A DNA stretch of 10,930 nt, from the NCBI GenBank assembly GCA_023409615.1, contig JAEYRF010000113.1, positions 1-10,930 on the forward strand, given 5' to 3'. The notes beneath the pieces are model-generated. The model had not been told where the DNA came from. It did no database searches and worked only from the letters and a program-made list of their open reading frames with translations. This document shows positions 1 through 5,979 of this stretch, piece after piece. The stretch comes from Bacillota bacterium. GTDB lineage: Bacteria; Bacillota; Clostridia; Acetivibrionales; DTU013. Position 1 is the first letter of the stretch. The number at the start of each line of letters is the position of its first letter. A program made the position numbers and the translations under genes.

Positions 1-19
1 TCATATTTATAAGTATCTG

Positions 20-49
20 GCGGGATATCACTTATCCCGCAATTTTTTT
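20..49 (+). terminator. Intrinsic terminator or attenuator directly before purB
   Basis: A perfect 8-bp stem (GCGGGATA at 20-27 pairing with TATCCCGC at 33-40) with loop TCACT is followed by AA and seven T residues (43-49). This is the form of a rho-independent terminator on the plus strand. The T-run ends five bases before the purB Shine-Dalgarno sequence, so no promoter fits between them. It may end an upstream gene, or it may be the terminator of a regulated purB leader. The window starts too late to tell. Confidence 0.8.
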
Positions 50-66
50 GACCGGAGGTGTGTAAT

Positions 67-1494
67 TTGAGAGACACGTATGAAAGCCCGTTAAATTCAA
101 GATATGCAAGCAATGAGATGCAGGCGATTTTCTCTCCAGATACTAAGTTCAGGACATGGAGGAAGCTGTGGATTGCACTTGCTGAGGCAGAAAAGGAACT
201 TGGTCTGGCCATTACTAATGAACAGATTAATGAATTGATAAAATATAAGGATGACATTAATTATGAAACAGCAGAAAAAATAGAGAGGGAAGTTCGCCAT
301 GATGTCATGGCACATGTACATGCGTACGGTGAACAGTGTCCCAATGCCAGGGCGATTATCCATCTTGGAGCTACTTCATGTTATGTTGGAGATAATACTG
401 ACATAATTTTTATGCATGATGCTCTGGAACTAATAAGGAATAAGCTTGCTGCTGTTATGGCTAAGCTGGCGGATTTTGCAATCGAATATAAAAGCCTTCC
501 AACTCTCGGATTTACCCATTATCAGCCAGCACAGATTGTGACGGTGGGGAAGAGGGCCAGTTTGTGGCTGCAAGATTTATTGATTGATCTGGAAGACCTT
601 GAGCATGTTCTTTTTTCAATGAAACTCCTTGGAAGTAAAGGCACTACCGGTACGCAGGCCAGCTTTATGAGCCTGTTTGATAATGACGGAGATAAGGTGT
701 CAAGGCTTGATATGCTGATAGCACAGAAGATGGGCTTTGAAAGTGTATATGCTGTCTCTGGGCAAACCTACACTCGCAAGCAGGATAGCAGGATATTAAA
801 TGTTTTATCTGGAATTGCACAAAGTGCCAGCAAGTTCAGCTATGATATGCGATTACTCCAAAGCATGAAGGAGATGGAGGAACCCTTTGAAAGCAAGCAG
901 ATTGGTTCGTCAGCAATGGCTTACAAACGTAATCCTATGCGTGCAGAAAGGATAAGTTCCCTTGCAAGGTATGTAATGGTAGATGCATTGAACCCTGCCA
1001 TTACAGCCGCCACTCAATGGTTTGAAAGAACGTTGGACGATTCTGCAAATAAACGGATAAGTATTCCTGAAGCATTTCTTGCAGTTGATGCAATATTGAA
1101 TATTTATCTAAATATTACTGACGGATTGGTTGTTTACCCAAAGGTTATTGAGAAGCATTTATACGAAGAACTTCCTTTCATGGCCACTGAAAACATTATG
1201 ATGGAGGCAGTTAAAAGAGGCGGTGACAGGCAGGAGCTCCATGAGAGGATTCGCGTTCATTCAATGGAAGCAGGAAAACAGGTGAAGCTTTATGGCCTGA
1301 AAAATGATCTTGCGGAGCGGATTGCTTCTGATTCGATATTTGGTATGACCATAGAGGACATCATGGCCGTTATGAATCCGTCAGACTATATTGGCCGATG
1401 CGAACAGCAGGTTGAAGAATTTGTAGAGACTCAAGTAAAGCCAAGGATATTAAACATCGAAACAAAGAAAATTAATGCAGAATTAAAAGTGTAA
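67..1494 (+). CDS. purB: Adenylosuccinate lyase PurB
   Basis: Adenylosuccinate lyase is a cytosolic homotetramer of the fumarase/aspartase superfamily. It removes fumarate from SAICAR in de novo purine synthesis and from adenylosuccinate in AMP synthesis. The 475-residue protein has the family landmarks: HDVMAH near residue 78, GATS at 101-104, THYQPAQ at 150-156 (with the presumed general-acid His151), and the flexible signature loop GSSAMAYKRNP at 280-290 (with the presumed catalytic Ser281). Length is normal for the family. A GTG at 58 is in frame, but it overlaps the GGAGG ribosome site (54-58). The TTG at 67 lies 8 nt downstream of GGAGG and gives the usual clostridial N-terminus MRDTYESPLNSRYAS, so I chose TTG. 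The gene follows a terminator-like hairpin and is followed by the independent promoter of the next gene, so it is probably monocistronic at its 3' end. I see no clear terminator after it. No defects are visible. Confidence 0.97.
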   Translation: MRDTYESPLNSRYASNEMQAIFSPDTKFRTWRKLWIALAEAEKELGLAITNEQINELIKYKDDINYETAEKIEREVRHDVMAHVHAYGEQCPNARAIIHLGATSCYVGDNTDIIFMHDALELIRNKLAAVMAKLADFAIEYKSLPTLGFTHYQPAQIVTVGKRASLWLQDLLIDLEDLEHVLFSMKLLGSKGTTGTQASFMSLFDNDGDKVSRLDMLIAQKMGFESVYAVSGQTYTRKQDSRILNVLSGIAQSASKFSYDMRLLQSMKEMEEPFESKQIGSSAMAYKRNPMRAERISSLARYVMVDALNPAITAATQWFERTLDDSANKRISIPEAFLAVDAILNIYLNITDGLVVYPKVIEKHLYEELPFMATENIMMEAVKRGGDRQELHERIRVHSMEAGKQVKLYGLKNDLAERIASDSIFGMTIEDIMAVMNPSDYIGRCEQQVEEFVETQVKPRILNIETKKINAELKV

Positions 1495-1549
1495 GTATTC
1501 TTTTGTTAAATATGATGAAAAAAACTATTATATATTATGAAAGTTTCTG

Positions 1550-1578
1550 TTGAATTGTACAAAAGAATCAGATAAAAT
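1550..1578 (+). promoter_or_regulatory. Sigma-A-like promoter for the GntR regulator
   Basis: TTGAAT (1550-1555) and TAAAAT (1573-1578) are separated by 17 nt, close to the vegetative consensus. Transcription would start near 1585, giving a leader of about 50 nt before the GTG at 1634. The site lies in the purB-gntR gap, which argues for a transcription unit separate from purB. Confidence 0.6.
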
Positions 1579-1633
1579 TAGTAAAGATGTAATTATGTGA
1601 TGCTATGCTTACTAAATATCTGGAGGAAACATT

Positions 1634-2374
1634 GTGATTAATAAATACAGTAATGTGCCCTTATATTCTCAGTTAAAAAACCTTATCATTGATAAAATTG
1701 CAACCGGAGAATATCGGGAGGAATCAAAAATCCCTTCAGAACAGGAGTTTTGCGAACAGTATGATATCAGCAGACCAACTGTACGGCAAGCCATAAGTGA
1801 ATTGACTAACAATGGATACTTGTATAAAGAAAAGGGTAAAGGCACCTTCGTTGCAAAAACAAAGTCAAAGGTTGATATAAAAAATTTTACAGGATTTACA
1901 GACTCTATCCTGGATAGTCAGGATCCGGGTCAGCATGACATAATGTCAATACGTGCTATCAAATTAAACGAGGCCACATGCCTTGAGGCTGTTTTTGGAG
2001 CTCAAAATTATCCTCAAAGCAGTGAATTTGCTGAAATCAAATTTCTTACAGCAGATTTGAACAGTGTTTTATCTTACAATGTTTCTTATATTCCTTTGCT
2101 GTTATTTCCTGAAATCATAGAGGATATAAAGGCAAAGAAACCTTCATATGATATACTTAGGGGGAAATACCCTCTTCTGCCTGTAAAGACAAAAAGCACC
2201 ATAGAGGTAATCTATACAGATCAGTCAGAAGCACAGTTTCTTCAGGTACAGACCGGACATCCGCTGATCAGAATCGAAAACCTCCTTTACTCAAAAAGCG
2301 GACAACTTGTTGAGTTTGTAATTGCAAAATACCGCGCGGATAAATCCCTTCTGGTATTCGAAAACAGCAAGTAA
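1634..2374 (+). CDS. GntR-family (HutC/UTRA) transcriptional regulator
   Basis: The 246-residue protein has an N-terminal winged helix-turn-helix of GntR type at about residues 8-75. It includes PLYSQLKNLI, the recognition region IPSEQEFCEQYDISRPTVRQ (33-52) and the wing GKGTFVA (68-74). Residues from about 100 to 240 match the UTRA ligand-binding fold of the HutC subgroup, with the typical ending IRIENLLYSKSGQLVEF then KYRADKS. Such proteins are usually dimeric repressors released by a small molecule, often a sugar phosphate or amino-acid derivative; the ligand cannot be read here. The GTG start is set by TGGAGG (1621-1626), 7 nt upstream. The next gene starts 8 nt after the stop, so the two are probably co-transcribed, and the regulator may control its own operon. 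No operator palindrome was identified with confidence. Confidence 0.92.
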   Translation: MINKYSNVPLYSQLKNLIIDKIATGEYREESKIPSEQEFCEQYDISRPTVRQAISELTNNGYLYKEKGKGTFVAKTKSKVDIKNFTGFTDSILDSQDPGQHDIMSIRAIKLNEATCLEAVFGAQNYPQSSEFAEIKFLTADLNSVLSYNVSYIPLLLFPEIIEDIKAKKPSYDILRGKYPLLPVKTKSTIEVIYTDQSEAQFLQVQTGHPLIRIENLLYSKSGQLVEFVIAKYRADKSLLVFENSK

Positions 2375-2382
2375 GCAAGGGT

Positions 2383-3348
2383 GTGATTGATATTCTTTAT
2401 TTTCTACCATTTTCAATAGCTTTTCTTATCGTTTATATAACAACTCCTTTACTAAGGATATTTGCCATCAAAATCGGTTTTGTGGATGTTCCGACTGAAA
2501 GAAAAATCCATAAGGCACCGGTACCGCATCTTGCGAGTATAGGTATTTTTGCAGGATTTATAATTACCTTTATTATTTATTCCGGGGAATTCAGCAAACG
2601 TACAATCGGGATATTGATCGGTTCGATTCTTGTTTTAGGGATAGGTATTGTGGATGATTGGTACAAAACACACGCAATGGATTTTCCTGCGATGCCTAAG
2701 TTCCTGATACAGGTCATGGCCGCTATCGTAGTCTATTTTTCAGGTATTGTATTTACCGGCTTTACAAATCCATTCACACAGCAATATGTTGATCTTGGAC
2801 TTCTGCCCTGGCTGCAATTTTTTCTAACGGTTACATGGATATTTGGTGTCACAACTGTGATCAATTTCTCTGATGGTCTTGATGGACTAGCAGGCAGTTT
2901 GTCAGCTATTTCTTCAGGTACTCTGTTTGTGGTGGCACTGGCAAAGGGGCAGACAAAATCGGCGTTGATGGCGATCATACTGGTGGGAGTTTCACTGGCC
3001 TATCTCAGATACAATAAACCGCCTGCTAAAATCTACATGGGAGATGCAGGTGCCGGATTTATGGGCTTCATACTTGCCATCATTGCATTGGATGGCGCAT
3101 TCAAGCAGACAACAGTTCTTTCAATATTTGTTCCAATCCTTGCTTTAGGAGTTCCCATCTTTGACAATCTTTTTGTTGTGTTCAGGAGGTTTCTACAGGG
3201 CAAGCCCTTTTATAAAGCAGATAGGAGTCAGGCACATTACAGGCTGATATCTGCTGGAATGAATCCAAAACATACAGTATGGTTCCTATGCCTGATTAAT
3301 GCATGTTTGTGTCTCACTTCCATTATTATGGTACTTTTGAAAGTATAA
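2383..3348 (+). CDS. MraY/WecA/TagO-family polyprenyl-phosphate glycosyl-1-phosphate transferase
   Basis: The 321-residue multi-pass membrane protein belongs to glycosyltransferase family 4. These enzymes transfer a sugar-1-phosphate from a UDP-sugar to undecaprenyl phosphate, the first membrane step of wall teichoic acid, O-antigen or related polymers. Family motifs are VDVPTERKIHKAPVP (34-48), the Mg-binding pair Asp91-Asp92 in IVDDW, NFSDGLDGLAG (161-171) and KIYMGDAGAGFMG (216-228). MraY proper is less likely: the C-terminal region and motif spacing resemble WecA/TagO. Two motifs deviate: the expected Gly-Gly after PxP is Ala51-Ser52, and the C-terminal HxHHR-type motif reads RSQAHYR (281-287). 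The GTG start has only a weak AAGGG (2377-2381) almost touching it, so translation probably depends on coupling to the gntR stop 8 nt upstream. About ten hydrophobic segments are visible. Sugar specificity is not inferable. Confidence 0.9.
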   Translation: MIDILYFLPFSIAFLIVYITTPLLRIFAIKIGFVDVPTERKIHKAPVPHLASIGIFAGFIITFIIYSGEFSKRTIGILIGSILVLGIGIVDDWYKTHAMDFPAMPKFLIQVMAAIVVYFSGIVFTGFTNPFTQQYVDLGLLPWLQFFLTVTWIFGVTTVINFSDGLDGLAGSLSAISSGTLFVVALAKGQTKSALMAIILVGVSLAYLRYNKPPAKIYMGDAGAGFMGFILAIIALDGAFKQTTVLSIFVPILALGVPIFDNLFVVFRRFLQGKPFYKADRSQAHYRLISAGMNPKHTVWFLCLINACLCLTSIIMVLLKV

Positions 3349-3432
3349 CTAAAAATATATAAACAAAACTGTTAATTACACGTATACATGTTCAGTAATA
3401 AAACATTTTAAAATATTTAGGGAGTTGTGTTT

Positions 3433-3858
3433 ATGAAAGACTTAAAAAATGAATTTTTCACAGAGAAGGAAGTACTGTTCATCGGTTATTCCAGCCGAAC
3501 ACCCCAATTTAGCAGTATGATTTATAAGGCATTCACTGATGCAGGAATGAAAGTGTACCCGGTTAACCAGAAGGCCTCCGAAAAATTTGAAGTAAAGGTC
3601 TATAAGGATGTAAGCGAGATTTCTAAAGTCCCATCAATTGCATATGTTCTTCTGGATAATGAAAATGCAAGAACAGCGGTAAAACAGCTGAAAAGCATCG
3701 GCGTAAAAAAGATATTATTCCATCGTGGGAAGACCGCGGATCAATCTTTATTGGATGAATGTAATGAGGCAGGTATCGAGACTGCGGTCGCATGTCCGAT
3801 GATGATATTTGGTTCCGGGCTCCATAAGCTGCATGGCTTTTTTGCAGGAGTGAAATAA
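3433..3858 (+). CDS. CoA-binding domain protein (YccU-like Rossmann fold)
   Basis: The 141-residue soluble protein matches the CoA_binding_2 family, a single Rossmann-like domain related to the CoA-binding domain of succinyl-CoA synthetase. Visible landmarks are the first strand and nucleotide loop VLFIGYSSR (14-22), VYPVNQK (41-47, corresponding to the family's VNP turn), a YVLLDNEN strand end (71-78) and VACPMMIF (119-126) near the C-terminus. Biochemical roles of this family are mostly unknown. A GTG at 3427 is in frame but lies 2 nt from the GGGAG ribosome site (3420-3424); the ATG at 3433 is at the proper 8 nt, so it was preferred. The TAA stop shares its last base with the ATG of the following Rnf-like gene, implying translational coupling and a shared function. 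A CoA or nucleotide-sensing role for the redox partner is only an inference. Confidence 0.85.
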   Translation: MKDLKNEFFTEKEVLFIGYSSRTPQFSSMIYKAFTDAGMKVYPVNQKASEKFEVKVYKDVSEISKVPSIAYVLLDNENARTAVKQLKSIGVKKILFHRGKTADQSLLDECNEAGIETAVACPMMIFGSGLHKLHGFFAGVK

Positions 3859-5651
3859 TGAGAACATACCCACTTATCAGATATAGGTGGTCAAATGAGC
3901 ATATTATGACATGGGTGTTTATTGTCATTCTTATGTATTTGTTCCCATTGTGGTTGCAGAAACCTTCAGATATTCTGGCATTTTTATTTTTACTTGCGGT
4001 ATCTTTGATTCTGGATGCCGCCGCTGGTTATGTCAGACACAAAAGGTTTGTTTGTTCTGTATCAGCCGCCGTTACAGCAGCGATACTTCAAGCAATTACT
4101 CCGGGAATTCCGCTGTGGTGCAGACTCATTGGCATATTTGCCGCCATTATTGTGGCAAAGCAGATATGGGGCGGAACGGGGAAAAACTCAATGAACCCTG
4201 CTATAGTCGGTTATTTGCTCATATGCTTCTTCTTTCCGGGAATTCATATGCCAATTGAGCCATCGTTGTTTTTATTACCTGGATTGGTGCTGTCTATTCC
4301 GTTTATTATTTTTAGACCGTATATGACACTTGGGTATTTCATTGGTATGCTATTAGCATTTCTTTCGGGAGATATTTTTTCCTGGCAGATACTTGTGGTT
4401 AACAGTATGTTTTTTGGCTGTATTGTTATGACCGATCCGGTAACCATAACACCTCAAAAATTTGTAGGCCTGATAGGTGGTTTCCTGATTGGATTACTTC
4501 CTATGCTTTCAACAAATCCTGCTATCATATTTCCGATGATGCTTCTGATATTCAATTTAGTTTCATTCTTAATTGATGATTATTTTAGTATAGCCCGTAG
4601 AAACTTGTTTTACTATCCGATCAAAATCAGATACCCTCTAAAAAAAATAAAGTTGAGTATGCCTTTGATCGATTTGACATTAAGGAATAAAAACACGGAG
4701 GAGAAGAGGGCAGAGGGTCATGAATATCTGGATGGCCTTACTCCTGAAATGGTGTTAAAACGAATTGAGGTAAATGAAGTCATAGGATTGGGCGGAGAGG
4801 GTTTTCGAACTGTTGAGAAGATTAGAACTGCATTAACCTCAAATATGGATAAAAAATATTTGATTGTCAATGCTGTAGAATGCGATCCGGGGCTGATACA
4901 TGATAAATGGCTGCTTCACAGTAAACACGAGGATATTTATAAAGGGATCAAAGCTATTTCCCACTGTATGGACATTTCGGAGATATTCCTGGCAGTAAAA
5001 AACATAAAGGAGCTATCTTTTCCTGACGATGTCAAGATACATAAAGTAAAGAATAATTACCCGGCAGGATATGAAAAAACGTTAATCAAGAGCGTTTTAA
5101 AGAAGAAAATTCCTGCGGATTTTATCCCTGCAAAGCTTGGAATACTGGTCCTGAATGTACAGACAGTACTGGCAATATATGAGGCTGTATTTCTGAATAA
5201 GAAGGCTGATGAGAAGTATATCACTGTTGCTAACCTTAAAAATAGCAGCGCTGCAGTTGTTAAGGTCAAAATGGGAGAGAGTATAGAAAAAATACTGGAG
5301 TCCGTCTATCCAGGCGAGTATCCGGTATTTGCCGGCGGGGGCATAATGAATGCCCATAAGGCAGAAGAAGATGAGATAGTAGGAAAGAAGACAAACTTTA
5401 TTGCTGTCTCAAAGATGCCGCGATACAAGGAATCCCCATTATGTTCAAACTGTAATTTATGCACAACCAGTTGTCCTCAGGGATTGATTGTCCAAAGGAT
5501 TGCAGATCTAATTGACAAGGAGAAGTATGAAAAGGTAAAAAAATATAGGCCGGAAAAATGTATCAATTGCGGTTTGTGCAGCTATGTTAGTCTTTGCGGA
5601 AGGAATCTTTCCGCAAGGGTAGGGGAGGCAAAGAAGAAAGTATTATTTTAG
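3858..5651 (+). CDS. RnfD/NqrB-like membrane domain fused to RnfC-like NADH/SLBB/4Fe-4S domain
   Basis: The 597-residue protein joins two subunits that are normally separate in the Rnf ion-pumping ferredoxin:NAD oxidoreductase. Residues 1-245 hold nine or ten hydrophobic segments and the RnfD/NqrB motifs WGGTGKNSMNPAIVGY (104-119) and MTDPVTITP (191-199). The SGAT-type motif that carries covalent FMN in RnfD/NqrB is not present. After a charged linker (about 260-290), the RnfC core begins: GLGGEGFRT (310-318) and VNAVECDP (337-344), like the NADH/FMN-binding fold of RnfC and NuoF, then YPAGYEKTLI (401-410) and an SLBB-like stretch (about 450-515). Two iron-sulfur motifs follow: Cys529/532/535/539, canonical with following Pro, and Cys568/571/574 with Ser578 where the fourth Cys is expected and Cys580 two residues later. 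RnfC's N-terminal barrel-sandwich domain is missing. The ATG is served by AGGAG (3846-3850) and overlaps the upstream stop. No other Rnf subunits are nearby. Electron transfer at the membrane is likely; ion pumping is unproven. Confidence 0.85.
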   Translation: MRTYPLIRYRWSNEHIMTWVFIVILMYLFPLWLQKPSDILAFLFLLAVSLILDAAAGYVRHKRFVCSVSAAVTAAILQAITPGIPLWCRLIGIFAAIIVAKQIWGGTGKNSMNPAIVGYLLICFFFPGIHMPIEPSLFLLPGLVLSIPFIIFRPYMTLGYFIGMLLAFLSGDIFSWQILVVNSMFFGCIVMTDPVTITPQKFVGLIGGFLIGLLPMLSTNPAIIFPMMLLIFNLVSFLIDDYFSIARRNLFYYPIKIRYPLKKIKLSMPLIDLTLRNKNTEEKRAEGHEYLDGLTPEMVLKRIEVNEVIGLGGEGFRTVEKIRTALTSNMDKKYLIVNAVECDPGLIHDKWLLHSKHEDIYKGIKAISHCMDISEIFLAVKNIKELSFPDDVKIHKVKNNYPAGYEKTLIKSVLKKKIPADFIPAKLGILVLNVQTVLAIYEAVFLNKKADEKYITVANLKNSSAAVVKVKMGESIEKILESVYPGEYPVFAGGGIMNAHKAEEDEIVGKKTNFIAVSKMPRYKESPLCSNCNLCTTSCPQGLIVQRIADLIDKEKYEKVKKYRPEKCINCGLCSYVSLCGRNLSARVGEAKKKVLF

Positions 5652-5663
5652 TTGAATGTTAAC

Positions 5664-5693
5664 TTGTGTCTATTAGCATTTATCGTGTAAAAT
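5664..5693 (+). promoter_or_regulatory. Possible promoter of the multi-hairpin RNA
   Basis: TTGTGT (5664-5669) and TAAAAT (5688-5693) are 18 nt apart, with a TG just before the -10 element. The -35 match is weak (three of six). The start would be near 5700, just ahead of the first stem-loop. This site is tentative. Confidence 0.35.
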
Positions 5694-5763
5694 CAGTTTG
5701 TACAGGAATTCTTGTGCAAGCGGCTTCCGGAGCCGACTCTTTTGTAGAAAGGAGTGATCTGAG

Positions 5764-5796
5764 TTGAAGATTGAAATGGAGGTGGCCATCGTCTGA
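5764..5796 (+). CDS. Possible 10-codon peptide inside the hairpin RNA
   Basis: A strong ribosome site AAAGGAG (5748-5754) is followed after 9 nt by a TTG opening a ten-codon frame, read as MKIEMEVAIV, which ends at TGA 5794-5796. The stop lies inside the H2 stem-loop, so a ribosome translating it would open that hairpin. The arrangement resembles a leader peptide, but no regulated gene lies downstream. A frame this short could occur by chance; the ribosome site is the main support. Confidence 0.3.
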   Translation: MKIEMEVAIV

Positions 5797-5849
5797 TGGC
5801 CGCCAATATAGTTCGGTATTGAACTTCGGTTTAAGGTGTCGAACTTGAA

Positions 5850-5884
5850 AAGGAACTGTAGGGTTAAATCCCGCAGTTCCTTTT
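5850..5884 (+). terminator. Strong intrinsic terminator
   Basis: A 9-bp stem AAGGAACTG/CAGTTCCTT (5850-5858 with 5874-5882) carries an inner GGG/CCC helix (5861-5863 with 5870-5872) and is followed by TTTT and an AT-rich tail. It ends the hairpin RNA and any transcript running through from the Rnf-like gene. The complement also ends in TTTTC, so some activity in the other direction is possible. Confidence 0.8.
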
Positions 5885-5885
5885 A

Positions 5886-5913
5886 TTTATGGCCATTTGC
5901 GAAGCAAATCCGG
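5886..5913 (+). repeat. 28-bp direct repeat, copy 1
   Basis: This 28-base unit is identical to 5949-5976. Its core is a 6-bp inverted repeat, ATTTGC-GAA-GCAAAT (5895-5909), flanked by GGCC on the left and CCGG on the right. It starts directly after the strong terminator. Confidence 0.9.
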
Positions 5914-5918
5914 GCAAA

Positions 5919-5951
5919 ATCTCAGGGGCTCGATGCCTCGGGGATTTTTTT
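5919..5951. terminator. Bidirectional terminator between convergent genes
   Basis: The stem ATCTCAGGGGC/GCCTCGGGGAT (5919-5929 with 5935-5945) has two G-T pairs and one mismatch around loop TCGAT. On the plus strand it is followed by seven T (5945-5951). On the minus strand it reads out into TTTT (complement of 5916-5919), where it can end the chemotaxis gene, whose stop is about 30 bases away. Confidence 0.75.
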
Positions 5952-5976
5952 ATGGCCATTTGCGAAGCAAATCCGG
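5949..5976 (+). repeat. 28-bp direct repeat, copy 2
   Basis: This is an exact copy of 5886-5913, starting 63 bases later and sitting between the bidirectional terminator and the stop codon of the minus-strand chemotaxis gene. It carries the same small ATTTGC/GCAAAT hairpin with a GAA loop. Confidence 0.9.
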
Positions 5977-5979
5977 CTA

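Larger units (their letters stand above)
5700..5884 (+). ncRNA. Candidate structured RNA with four consecutive hairpins
   Basis: Four plus-strand stem-loops occur in 165 bases. H1 is CGGCT/AGCCG (5721-5725 with 5731-5735). H2 is a 10-bp stem with one G-T pair, GGTGGCCATC/GATGGCCGCC (5781-5790 with 5795-5804). H3 has an outer stem AGTTCG/CGAACT (5810-5815 with 5840-5845) and an inner stem TTGAAC/GTTTAA closed by a C(TTCG)G tetraloop (5819-5834). H4 is the terminator stem. The next gene faces the other way, so this is not a leader for a downstream gene. I do not recognise it as any known RNA family. It could be a small RNA, a structured 3' UTR of the Rnf-like gene, or a repeated intergenic element. 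Boundaries are estimates. Confidence 0.45.

Noticed and set aside
58..66. GTG start of purB at 58
   Set aside because: It overlaps the GGAGG ribosome site; the TTG at 67 has correct spacing and gives the family N-terminus.
3349..3432. Promoter for the CoA-binding/Rnf-like operon
   Set aside because: The gap is very AT-rich, with several TAAAAT-like hexamers but none with a fair -35 partner, so I could not support a specific site.
5781..5884. T-box leader or holin-like small toxin gene in the hairpin region
   Set aside because: There is no T-box GGGTGG-type motif and no downstream synthetase gene, and no frame gives a hydrophobic toxin-like peptide.
5886..5976. CRISPR array
   Set aside because: Only two repeat units are present, and the spacer-like interval is itself a terminator; no cas genes are present.
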